A model generated the notes under the pieces. That model was not told the DNA's origin. It did not search any database and was given only the letters and a program-made list of their open reading frames with translations. Made by a program: the position numbers and the translations under genes. 64,000 nucleotides of DNA from assembly GCF_008297975.1 (NCBI RefSeq), contig NZ_VLNY01000002.1, forward strand, positions 186,001 through 250,000, given 5' to 3'. Below are positions 56,556-64,000 of the stretch, piece by piece; the stretch's first letter is position 1; every line of letters starts with the position of its first letter. This DNA is from Antrihabitans cavernicola. GTDB lineage: Bacteria > Actinomycetota > Actinomycetes > Mycobacteriales > Mycobacteriaceae.

Positions 56556-58208
56556 CTAGGTTCGTATTGGAATACTCCGGAATACCACCGACTCCTCCGC
56601 TGGGTTCGCGAAGAAGTCGTTCCCCTTGTCGTCTACAACAATGAACGCGGGGAAATCTTCCACCTCGATTCGCCACACTGCTTCCATACCCAGTTCGGGG
56701 TATTCCAGAACCTCGACCTTCCGGATGCAGTCGAGCGCGAGACGCGCGGCGGGCCCGCCGATCGATCCGAGGTAGAAGCCGCCGTGTGCCGCGCATGCGT
56801 CGGTGACCTGCTGCGACCGGTTGCCTTTCGCGAGCATGATCAGCGAACCGCCTGCCGCCTGGAACTGTTCGACGTACGAGTCCATGCGTCCGGCTGTGGT
56901 AGGGCCGAACGACCCCGACGCGTAGCCCTCCGGGGTTTTGGCCGGTCCCGCGTAGTAGACGGGGTGGTTGCGCAGGTACTCGGGCATCGGTTCGCCGGAG
57001 TCGAGCAGGTCCTTGATCTTGGCGTGTGCGATGTCACGCGCGACCACCAATGTTCCTGTCAGCGAAAGACGAGTCTTCACAGGGTATTTCGTGAGTTCTG
57101 CACGAATTTCGTCCATCGGCCGGTCGATGTCGATCCGTACGACTTCTTTGTTGAGCGCCGCGTCGTCCGTATCGGGCAGGAAACGCGCCGGATCTTTCTC
57201 CAGCTGTTCGAGGAACACGCCGTCGGCGGTGATCTTCGCGCGGGCCTGCCGGTCCGCAGAACACGACACGGCGATGGCCACCGGGCACGACGCACCGTGT
57301 CGGGGGAGTCGAACGACGCGGACGTCGTGGCAGAAGTACTTGCCACCGAATTGCGCTCCGATGCCGATCTTCTGGGTCAGCTCGAAGACCTTCTGCTCGA
57401 GTTCCAGATCGCGGAAGCCGTGGCCGGAGGGCGAACCCTGCGTCGGCAGCTCGTCGAGGTAGTGCGCGGAGGCGTATTTCGCAGTCTTGAGGGCGAATTC
57501 GGCGCTGGTGCCACCGACCACGATCGCCAGGTGATACGGCGGGCACGCCGACGTACCGAGGCCGCGGATCTCCGTCTCGAGGAAGCGGAGCATCGCCTTC
57601 TCGTTCAGGACCGCCTTGGTCTTCTGATACAGGAACGACTTGTTCGCCGAGCCGCCACCCTTCGCCATGAAGAGGAACTTGTAGGCGTCGCCGTCCGTCG
57701 CATACAACTCGATCTGCGCGGGCAGATTGGAGCCGGTGTTCTTCTCGTCCCACATGGTGATCGGCGCCAACTGCGAATAGCGCAGGTTCAGCTTGGTGTA
57801 GGCGTCGTAGACACCCTGGGCAAGCGCCTCGTCGTCACCGCCCTCGGTCAACACGTTCTGCCCGCGCTTGCCCATCACGATCGCGGTGCCGGTGTCCTGG
57901 CACATCGGCAGCACACCCGCAGCAGCGATGTTCGCGTTCTTCAACAGGTCCAGCGCGACGAACTTGTCGTTCGCGGACGCCTCGGAGTCGTCGAGAATCC
58001 GTTGGAGTTGCTCGAGGTGCGCTGTTCGCAGGAAATGCGAAATGTCGTGAATCGCCTCGGCAGCCAGCGCCCGCAGCGCCTCCGGTTCCACCTTCAGGAA
58101 GGTTCGGCCGCTCGCCTCGAAGGTGCTGACACCCTCGGCGGTGACCAACCGATACGTCGTGGGGTCCGGACCGCTGGGCAGCAGGTCCGTGTAGTGGAAG
58201 TCGGGCAT
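56556..58208 (-). CDS. fumA: Class I (4Fe-4S) fumarate hydratase
   Basis: 550-residue oxygen-sensitive fumarase. Alpha and beta parts are fused as in FumA/FumB. Cluster cysteines: LPMCQDTGT (N-terminal), [12 protein letters not shown], and a third in [10 protein letters not shown]-terminal TFRxx-type region [17 protein letters not shown] and [13 protein letters not shown]. Not usual in mycobacteria, which keep only FumC. It lies 13 bases from fumC on the same strand, so both fumarases are probably transcribed together. Confidence 0.95.
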   Translation of the reverse strand: MPDFHYTDLLPSGPDPTTYRLVTAEGVSTFEASGRTFLKVEPEALRALAAEAIHDISHFLRTAHLEQLQRILDDSEASANDKFVALDLLKNANIAAAGVLPMCQDTGTAIVMGKRGQNVLTEGGDDEALAQGVYDAYTKLNLRYSQLAPITMWDEKNTGSNLPAQIELYATDGDAYKFLFMAKGGGSANKSFLYQKTKAVLNEKAMLRFLETEIRGLGTSACPPYHLAIVVGGTSAEFALKTAKYASAHYLDELPTQGSPSGHGFRDLELEQKVFELTQKIGIGAQFGGKYFCHDVRVVRLPRHGASCPVAIAVSCSADRQARAKITADGVFLEQLEKDPARFLPDTDDAALNKEVVRIDIDRPMDEIRAELTKYPVKTRLSLTGTLVVARDIAHAKIKDLLDSGEPMPEYLRNHPVYYAGPAKTPEGYASGSFGPTTAGRMDSYVEQFQAAGGSLIMLAKGNRSQQVTDACAAHGGFYLGSIGGPAARLALDCIRKVEVLEYPELGMEAVWRIEVEDFPAFIVVDDKGNDFFANPAEESVVFRSIPIRT

Positions 58209-58240
58209 GTGGCGTCCTTGCAGTGCGTGTTCGGAAATAC

Positions 58241-59281
58241 TCAGGGCATCGGCGGAACGGCGCCGTCAACACCGTGGAAATCGATCGACGAGTATTCACC
58301 AAGCTTCGCGAGCCGGTGGTACGCGTCGATCATGCGGACGGTCCCGGACTTGGAGCGCATGACGATCGACTGTGTCGACGCGCCGCCGCCGTAGTAACGA
58401 ACGCCGCGCAGCAGGTCGCCGTCGGTGACCCCGGTGGCGCAGAAGAAGACGTTTTCGCCGGAGACCAGGTCCTCGGTGCCCAGCACACGGTCCAGATCGT
58501 GACCGGCGTCGATCGCTTTCTGGCGCTCGGCATCGTCGGTCGGAGCGAGCTTGCCCTGCAGTGCGCCACCCATACAGCGCATCGCTGCGGCCGCGATGAT
58601 CCCCTCGGGCGTGCCACCTGTGCCGATCAGCATGTCGGTGCCTGAATCGGGACGTGCTGCCGCAATGGCACCGGCAACGTCGCCGTCGGAGATCAGCCGA
58701 ATTCGAGCGCCGGTATCGCGTACCTCCTGGATCAGGGGGATGTGGCGGGGACGATCGAGGATGCACACCGTCACGTCGGAAACCGACGCCTTCTTCACCT
58801 TCGCGACGCGCTTGATGTTCTCGGCGACGGGCGCGGAGATGTCGATGACATCTGCGGCGTCGGGGCCGACGGCAATCTTTTCCATGTAGAACACGGCGGA
58901 CGGATCGAACATGGAGCCGCGCTCGGACACGGCGAGCACCGAGATGGCGTTCGGCATGCCCTTCGACATCAGCGTGGTGCCGTCGACGGGGTCGACCGCG
59001 AAATCGCAGTCCGGACCGTCGCCGTTGCCGACCTCTTCGCCGTTGTAGAGCATGGGCGCTTCGTCTTTCTCGCCCTCGCCGATCACCACGACACCGCGCA
59101 TGGTGACGGTGTGAACGAGTTGGCGCATGGCATCGACTGCGGCGCCGTCGCCACCTTCCTTGTCGCCGCGACCCACCCAGCGACCGGCGGCCATTGCACC
59201 GGCTTCGGTGACGCGCACCAGCTCGAGAGCAAGGTTGCGATCAGGGGCCTCGCGGCGACTCGATGTGCTGCTGGCCGTCAT
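58241..59281 (-). CDS. glpX: Class II fructose-1,6-bisphosphatase
   Basis: 346-residue gluconeogenic phosphatase (Rv1099c-like). Family blocks: [60 protein letters not shown] and [21 protein letters not shown] 59281 has AGGAGG ten bases upstream; the longer frame is not needed. First gene of the glpX - fumA - fumC run. Confidence 0.96.
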   Translation of the reverse strand: MTASSTSSRREAPDRNLALELVRVTEAGAMAAGRWVGRGDKEGGDGAAVDAMRQLVHTVTMRGVVVIGEGEKDEAPMLYNGEEVGNGDGPDCDFAVDPVDGTTLMSKGMPNAISVLAVSERGSMFDPSAVFYMEKIAVGPDAADVIDISAPVAENIKRVAKVKKASVSDVTVCILDRPRHIPLIQEVRDTGARIRLISDGDVAGAIAAARPDSGTDMLIGTGGTPEGIIAAAAMRCMGGALQGKLAPTDDAERQKAIDAGHDLDRVLGTEDLVSGENVFFCATGVTDGDLLRGVRYYGGGASTQSIVMRSKSGTVRMIDAYHRLAKLGEYSSIDFHGVDGAVPPMP

Positions 59282-59397
59282 GCGCGGTGCCTCCTGAGGG
59301 ATCGGGTGCCAGGCACCCTGGTGGGAAAACTCACTCTCAATTCTCGCAGAGGCCCGCGATTGGTCGCACGCGGGTTGGTGCTGGGATAGTGGACTGC

Positions 59398-59973
59398 GTG
59401 GCATCCGATAAACCGCGCATCCTGCACAGCAGTAAAGACATGATGTTCTCGCTCATTCCGCTGGTCATCATGTGCGTGATCATCGCCGCGATAGCGAGCC
59501 AATGTGCTTTTCGGCCCGGCGGACCGAAGGAAGGGCCGATTCCCAACTTCGACGTCGATGCGTCCCTGAAGTACGACGCGAGCGAGCTGGCGTTCCCTAT
59601 TCGGAACCCGCACGTACCCGACGGGTGGAAGCCGAACTCCGGCAGCCGCACCAAGGTGAACGGTCCCGGCGGGGGCGATGTGAGCACGGTCGGCTACATC
59701 ACCGACGCAGGCGCGTTCATGCAGCTGTCGCAGAGCAATGCCACCGAAGATGCCCTGGTGCCTGCGTTGTTCGGTGATCGGTCGGCCACCGGTTCCAACG
59801 AACTCGACGGTCACACCTGGGTGATCTACGCGGAGAAGGGGAGCGAGCCGCTGTGGGTCGCCGACTTCACGCAGGTTCGCGTTCTACTCAAGGGTGCGGG
59901 CACTACGGACGAGTTCACCGCACTCGCCCACGCCGTCGACGCCGCGACGCCGCTGAAGTCTCGAACCCCCTGA
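59398..59973 (+). CDS. DUF4245 membrane protein
   Basis: 191 residues (Rv1100-like). One N-terminal span ([21 protein letters not shown], about 16-36), then an extracytoplasmic domain with a [17 protein letters not shown]-like stretch. GTG 59398 (VASDKPRIL) chosen. The stop codon region is duplicated (17-base tandem repeat). Function unknown. Confidence 0.85.
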   Translation: MASDKPRILHSSKDMMFSLIPLVIMCVIIAAIASQCAFRPGGPKEGPIPNFDVDASLKYDASELAFPIRNPHVPDGWKPNSGSRTKVNGPGGGDVSTVGYITDAGAFMQLSQSNATEDALVPALFGDRSATGSNELDGHTWVIYAEKGSEPLWVADFTQVRVLLKGAGTTDEFTALAHAVDAATPLKSRTP

Positions 59974-59992
59974 AATCTCGAACCCCCTGAAA
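59959..59992 (+). repeat. 17-bp perfect tandem duplication over a stop codon
   Basis: Unit TCTCGAACCCCCTGAAA at 59959-59975 and again at 59976-59992, spanning the DUF4245 stop. It looks like a recent slippage duplication. Confidence 0.85.
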
Positions 59993-59993
59993 G

Positions 59994-60227
59994 TCAGCTC
60001 TCCTGTGCAGCCTCGGCCTTGGCGAGCGCATCTTCGACCCGCTTGCGCGCGCCCGCCAGGTGTTCCTCGCAGCGACTCGCCAGAGCTTCGCCGCGCTCCC
60101 ACAGGGCCAGCGATGCATCGAGGTCCAAGCCGCCCTGCTCGAGTACCTTCACCACATCCACCAGTTCGTCGCGGGCGGCTTCGTAGCCCATCGTCGAGAT
60201 GGGCGTCGCGTCGTCGTTCTGTGTCAT
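59994..60227 (-). CDS. xseB: Exodeoxyribonuclease VII small subunit
   Basis: 77-residue helical subunit of exonuclease [39 protein letters not shown] is the family core. Four bases downstream of xseA on the same strand, the standard pair. Confidence 0.94.
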   Translation of the reverse strand: MTQNDDATPISTMGYEAARDELVDVVKVLEQGGLDLDASLALWERGEALASRCEEHLAGARKRVEDALAKAEAAQES

Positions 60228-60231
60228 TCGT

Positions 60232-61521
60232 CTAGCTCCGTTCGTCGTTCTTGCCAGCTGGTGTCGGACCCAGCGATGCGGCATTGATCGCTCCGTCCGC
60301 AACGCGGATTCGGAGCTGCGCGCCGGGCGGTGAATCCGCAACGGAACGCAAGATATGAGGTTCATTTCCCGCTGAAATGCGTTGCACCACAGCGTATCCG
60401 CGAGCAAGGGTTGCTGCGGGGCCCAGCGTGGACAGGCGTTCGCCGAGGTGGCGAATCGCGGTGTCCGCGCCATCGAGAGCCCGCAGTACATCACGTCGGG
60501 CGGCGTCGCGCATCCTCTCGACCTCGTCGTGGTGGCGATCGAGTGCGCGAAACGGTTCGGCGAGTACCTGTCTGCTGCGGACTTGCTGCAGCGCTCTGGA
60601 TTCGCGCTGCACCCAGCCACGCAGGGCAGATGCGGATCGATCGCGCAGTTCGTCGACCAGGTCTTGTTCTGCGACGGCGTCCGGAACCACGCGCTTGGCG
60701 GCGTCGGTGGGGGTGGCAGCACGAACGTCGGCGACATAATCGCTGAGCGGACTGTCGGGTTCGTGGCCTATAGCGCTCACGATCGGGGTGGTGCAGGCGA
60801 CGATGGCGCGGCAGAGTGCCTCGTCGGAGAACGGCAACAGATCTTCGACGCTGCCGCCGCCGCGGGCAAGGATGATCACGTCGACGCCTCGATCGCCGTC
60901 CAGTTCGGCCAGCGCAGTAAGCATCTGCGGCACCGCCGTCGGCCCTTGCACGGCGGTGTTACGAACCTCGAATCGCACTGCGGGCCAACGCTGCTGGGCG
61001 ACGGTGAGGACGTCGCGTTCGGCTGCGCTGGCACGACCGGTGACGAGACCGATCGTGGTGGGCAGAAACGGAATCGGGCGTTTGAGCCGATCGTCGAACA
61101 ACCCTTCGGCGTCGAGCAGGGCGCGTAGGCGTTCTATCCGCGCCAACAGTTCGCCGACGCCGACGGCGCGAATCTCGATGACGCGCAACGAGATCGTTCC
61201 GCGGCCGGTGTAGAAACCGAGCTTGCCGTACATGATCACTCGGCTGCCCTCGGTGAGGGGAACGGGCGAACTACGCAGCAGGTCGGGCGAACACGTCACG
61301 GTCAGCGACATGTCGGCTGCGGGATCCCGCAACACGAGAAAGGCCGTCCGGGTGCCAGGGCGAACGTTGATCTGGGTGATCTGACCTTCCACCCAGACGC
61401 TGCCGAGTTTGTCGATCCACTGTGCGACCTTGGTCGCGACCGAGCGGACCGGCCACGGATGCTCGGCCGAATTGGACGTTCTGGCCTGTGACTGCGCGGG
61501 GTCGGTGGGTGACTGCGTCAC
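60232..61521 (-). CDS. xseA: Exodeoxyribonuclease VII large subunit
   Basis: 429 residues. N-terminal OB fold ([36 protein letters not shown]), catalytic domain with [19 protein letters not shown] and [47 protein letters not shown], then a coiled coil. GTG 61521 overlaps the upstream gene's stop (GTGA), so the lipid-droplet protein, xseA and xseB form one operon. Confidence 0.95.
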   Translation of the reverse strand: MTQSPTDPAQSQARTSNSAEHPWPVRSVATKVAQWIDKLGSVWVEGQITQINVRPGTRTAFLVLRDPAADMSLTVTCSPDLLRSSPVPLTEGSRVIMYGKLGFYTGRGTISLRVIEIRAVGVGELLARIERLRALLDAEGLFDDRLKRPIPFLPTTIGLVTGRASAAERDVLTVAQQRWPAVRFEVRNTAVQGPTAVPQMLTALAELDGDRGVDVIILARGGGSVEDLLPFSDEALCRAIVACTTPIVSAIGHEPDSPLSDYVADVRAATPTDAAKRVVPDAVAEQDLVDELRDRSASALRGWVQRESRALQQVRSRQVLAEPFRALDRHHDEVERMRDAARRDVLRALDGADTAIRHLGERLSTLGPAATLARGYAVVQRISAGNEPHILRSVADSPPGAQLRIRVADGAINAASLGPTPAGKNDERS

Positions 61522-62096
61522 TTCGCCTTGGCGGATGCGATGCGATTGGCGAGCATCGTCTGGAAGGGCGCGCGGGAGAGCGTCTTGTCCTCGTAGTCGA
61601 GGAGGGTGGTGAGCTCGTCGACCGACAGCGAGCGCAGACGCGCGCGCAACTGGACCAGCGTCAGCGTCCCGTAAGCGAGGTATTGCGCGATCTCCGGTTC
61701 GTCGGTGCTGCCGTTGGTGTGCTCCGGCTGCTGCAGCGGGGCGGCGGCCGGGGGCGAGCTGATCTCGTCGGCATTGGGCGGCATCGAATACAGCGCGAAC
61801 CTGCCCGGATTCGACGATCGCTGCGTCACATCCGCGTCGTCGGACTCGAGTTGATCTTCGTCGAAGGAGGCCCACGCCGGCTGGGGCTCGTCACTGTCGA
61901 GAAAACGGCCGAAAACTTGATCGCCGCGGATCGCGAGACTGGTGATGAATTGCTGGAAATGCATCCCCGTCTGCAGTGTCTTGCTGAATGCCGTCATCGG
62001 CAAAGTCACTGCAGTCCCCGGAATCTTCCGGGTCTCCTCGAGGACGTAGGCGGCAGCCCCTGCCGCGATGCGCGCGAAATATGGAGGACGGATCAT
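61518..62096 (-). CDS. Lipid-droplet-associated-type protein (Rv1109c-like)
   Basis: 192 residues. N-terminal amphipathic or hydrophobic region ([32 protein letters not shown]) and a C-terminal module ([50 protein letters not shown]) typical of the family. Named from homologues found on triacylglycerol droplets; direct role unknown. ATG 62096 chosen. Divergent from ispH. Confidence 0.85.
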   Translation of the reverse strand: MIRPPYFARIAAGAAAYVLEETRKIPGTAVTLPMTAFSKTLQTGMHFQQFITSLAIRGDQVFGRFLDSDEPQPAWASFDEDQLESDDADVTQRSSNPGRFALYSMPPNADEISSPPAAAPLQQPEHTNGSTDEPEIAQYLAYGTLTLVQLRARLRSLSVDELTTLLDYEDKTLSRAPFQTMLANRIASAKAK

Positions 62097-62195
62097 GCAC
62101 ACAGAGTGCCTGATGACTGTGACATTTGGTAGCTGAGGGGTCGTTTGCCCGTTGTCAGCGTCGCCGGCGGGCGCCCGCCCCGTATCGTGGGTGCC

Positions 62196-63203
62196 ATGTC
62201 TTCCGCGGTACCACTCAATGTCGGAATCACTCGCTCGGCGGCCACCGGAACTGCCGGGGCGGGGGTCAAGCGCGTGCTGCTCGCGGAGCCGCGCGGTTAT
62301 TGCGCGGGCGTCGACCGCGCCGTCGAAACGGTGGAGAAGGCGCTGGAGAAGCACGGTGCGCCGATCTACGTGCGCAAGGAGATCGTGCACAACCGGCATG
62401 TCGTGGAGACGCTGACGGATCAGGGCGTCATCTTCGTCGACGAAACGGACGAGGTGCCGGAGGGATCGTTGCTGGTCTACTCCGCACACGGTGTTTCGCC
62501 CGCCGTGCACGTCTCGGCGGCCGAGCGGAACCTGCGCACCATCGACGCGACGTGCCCCCTGGTGACCAAGGTGCATCAGGAAGCCAAGCGGTTCGCGCGC
62601 GATGACTACGACATTCTGTTGATCGGCCACGAAGGCCACGAAGAAGTCGAGGGCACCGCGGGTGAGGCGCCGGACCACGTGCAGTTGGTCGACGGCCCGG
62701 CCTCGGTCGACAACGTGACCGTGCGCGACGAGAACAAAGTCATCTGGCTGTCCCAGACCACGCTCAGCGTCGACGAGACGATGGAAACGGTCGCACGGCT
62801 ACGCGAAAAATTTCCGCTGTTGCAGGATCCGCCGAGCGACGACATCTGCTACGCCACCCAGAACCGGCAGGTCGCGGTGAAGGCGATGGCGCCGGAATGC
62901 GATCTGGTGATCGTGGTGGGTTCACGCAACTCGTCGAACTCGGTCCGGCTGGTCGAAGTGGCGCTCAATGCCGGCGCACGGGCATCACATCTGGTCGACT
63001 ACGCCCGCGAGGTCGATCCGGCCTGGTTGGACGGCGTTCAGACCGTGGGCCTGACATCCGGAGCGTCGGTGCCGGAGGTGCTGGTGCGGGGAGTCATCGA
63101 CTTGCTTGCCGAACACGGATTCGCCGACGTTCAGTCGGTGACCACCGCGAACGAGACCTTGGTGTTCGCGTTGCCGCGAGAATTGCGCGCTGCCCGTACC
63201 TAG
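62196..63203 (+). CDS. ispH: 4-hydroxy-3-methylbut-2-enyl diphosphate reductase
   Basis: 335-residue Fe-S enzyme of the last MEP-pathway step, giving IPP and DMAPP. The three cluster cysteines are C36 ([12 protein letters not shown]), C120 ([11 protein letters not shown]) and C218 ([11 protein letters not shown]); catalytic region HNRHVVE and SAHGVSP are present. ATG 62196 chosen; the frame extends to 62145 but without need. Supplies precursors used by the uppS-type enzyme in this window. Corresponds to Rv1110. Confidence 0.96.
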   Translation: MSSAVPLNVGITRSAATGTAGAGVKRVLLAEPRGYCAGVDRAVETVEKALEKHGAPIYVRKEIVHNRHVVETLTDQGVIFVDETDEVPEGSLLVYSAHGVSPAVHVSAAERNLRTIDATCPLVTKVHQEAKRFARDDYDILLIGHEGHEEVEGTAGEAPDHVQLVDGPASVDNVTVRDENKVIWLSQTTLSVDETMETVARLREKFPLLQDPPSDDICYATQNRQVAVKAMAPECDLVIVVGSRNSSNSVRLVEVALNAGARASHLVDYAREVDPAWLDGVQTVGLTSGASVPEVLVRGVIDLLAEHGFADVQSVTTANETLVFALPRELRAART

Positions 63204-63216
63204 GTTGCCGAGCAGG

Positions 63217-64000
63217 TCAGCGATCGTAGGGCGGCTGTTCGCGCCTGCGATAGCGAACCTGCGGCGCTGGATGCGCGGGAACGTCCGAGCGTGAACGGAG
63301 AACCGGCGCCGAGCGGGTGTGCTGCGGCCGGTAGTCGGTTGCAGCAGGCTCGGTGCGCGTCACCCGGGGCGGCGTCACGCGAGGGGGCGGGGTCCGGCGC
63401 GACCGCGTTTGCGGCTGGGCAACCGGGCGAGGACCGGTCGCGGGCGGTGGTGTCACCGGAGTGCGGAAGCGATCTTCGGCGCGTGTTGCGGTCGCAACCG
63501 GTGCCGCGGCGCGGGAGCTGCGGGCAGCACGACTCGTCGGTGCTGCGGAACGCGCGCCCGGTCGGGCAGTTCCTCTCGTTCCCCGCGACGGTGCCACCCG
63601 GGGCCGACGCGACCGCGCGCTCGACACTCCGGATTTGTGGTGTGCCAGGTAGAGCCGAGCGCCGCCGATGACCAACGCGGTCAGCGTTGCGACCAACATC
63701 CACGGGAACCGATTGACCAGTGGAATCGCGACGTTGAGCAACACGTCTTTGATCGACGTGCCGCCGCCCTTCGTGAAGTACTGATACGCCAACGGCACCG
63801 CGACGAACAGAATCAACGGCGGTTGCACCATGGTTGTGAAGATCGCCTTGTGCCGGACGGCGAGGACGGCGACCAGGCAGCCGAGGAAGTAGAAGAGACC
63901 GAACACCTTGGTCAGTTCCGTGCCGCGCGCTGCATCGATAACCAGACCTAGCAGTGTGAATCCCACCGCGATGAGGACCGCAACGCCCGCAGAGACACCA
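63217..64000 (-). CDS. DUF6542-type membrane protein (N-terminus beyond window)
   Basis: At least 260 residues; the frame is open to the right edge (upstream residues GVSAGVAVLIA continue a membrane span), so the start lies outside. Several spans (VLIAVGFTLLGLVID, FGLFYFLGCLVAVLAV, PPLILFVAVPLAYQYF, MLVATLTALVIGGARLYL) and a long Arg/Pro/Thr/Ala-rich disordered C-terminal tail. Matches the position of Rv1111c after ispH. Function unknown. Confidence 0.83.
   Translation of the reverse strand, partial: GVSAGVAVLIAVGFTLLGLVIDAARGTELTKVFGLFYFLGCLVAVLAVRHKAIFTTMVQPPLILFVAVPLAYQYFTKGGGTSIKDVLLNVAIPLVNRFPWMLVATLTALVIGGARLYLAHHKSGVSSARSRRPRVAPSRGTRGTARPGARSAAPTSRAARSSRAAAPVATATRAEDRFRTPVTPPPATGPRPVAQPQTRSRRTPPPRVTPPRVTRTEPAATDYRPQHTRSAPVLRSRSDVPAHPAPQVRYRRREQPPYDR

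Noticed and set aside
56541-58394. 617-residue frame on the + strand
   Set aside because: Mirror of the class I fumarase gene, which has complete cluster motifs.

Overview
High-GC actinobacterial chromosome, very probably a mycolic-acid bacterium of the Nocardiaceae type (Rhodococcus/Nocardia-like). The evidence is the mycothiol conjugate amidase, a short-chain Z-prenyl synthase, BioMNY, an LGFP-repeat lipoprotein, a lipid-droplet-associated protein, frequent GTG starts, and gene order. From memory, the backbone follows the Mycobacterium tuberculosis order eno - ftsB-like - DUF501 - ppx2 ... fadA3 - GDSL lipase - cbs ... metB ... greA - DUF4307 - mca - TM protein - DUF255 ... hemolysin III - uppS ... 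coaA ... glyA - phoH2 ... fumC - glpX - DUF4245 - xseB - xseA - Rv1109c-like - ispH - Rv1111c-like. Genus is inference.

Layout. 1-2808: 3' end of enolase, FtsB/DivIC-like protein, DUF501 and an exopolyphosphatase in a tightly overlapping run. 2817-3604: a membrane protein and a winged-helix regulator behind a pair of palindromic operators. 3670-7540: a small integrated element in the 3' half of a tRNA gene with anticodon UAA. It carries an AT-richer DUF4062 gene, a small membrane/zinc-ribbon protein, a tyrosine integrase broken by a frameshift, a small secreted protein, and a degenerate copy of the tRNA 3' end as the far attachment site. 7591-20118: accessory metabolism and regulation (membrane proteins, DUF1707 protein, LysR/EamA divergent pair, DUF2235 hydrolase, H1-like basic protein, acyl-CoA ligase, FMN reductase, rRNA methyltransferase-like protein, BI-1 family, VOC, DUF1330). 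20128-21146: a DUF559-type protein gene bracketed by two 53-bp repeats.

21155-34000: fadA3-type thiolase, SGNH lipase, cystathionine beta-synthase, phosphatase-like protein, glutaryl-CoA dehydrogenase-like enzyme and cystathionine gamma-lyase/synthase (cbs and metB form the two halves of transsulfuration), a TetR/oxidoreductase divergent pair with two clear operators, ilvA, greA, mca. 33176-46719: DUF255 thioredoxin-fold protein (apparently CTG start), adenylate cyclase, hemolysin III, short-chain prenyl synthase, coaA, DUF885 peptidase, exported alpha/beta hydrolase, a LexA-box-preceded DUF222/HNH protein, glyA and phoH2. 46803-50923: a five-gene operon joining bioY, an acyl-CoA ligase, a thiolase, bioM and bioN through 4-bp stop/start overlaps. 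50972-64000: L,D-transpeptidase-like protein, LGFP lipoprotein, a DesA-like desaturase, a serine beta-lactamase-like lipoprotein, adjacent class II and class I fumarases, glpX, xseB/xseA, lipid-droplet protein, ispH, and the start-truncated DUF6542-type protein.

No CRISPR array, rRNA or intact insertion sequence was seen. No gene-free stretch exceeds 300 bases. The best candidate for something undescribed is the 3.8-kb tRNA-targeted element with its DUF4062 cargo.
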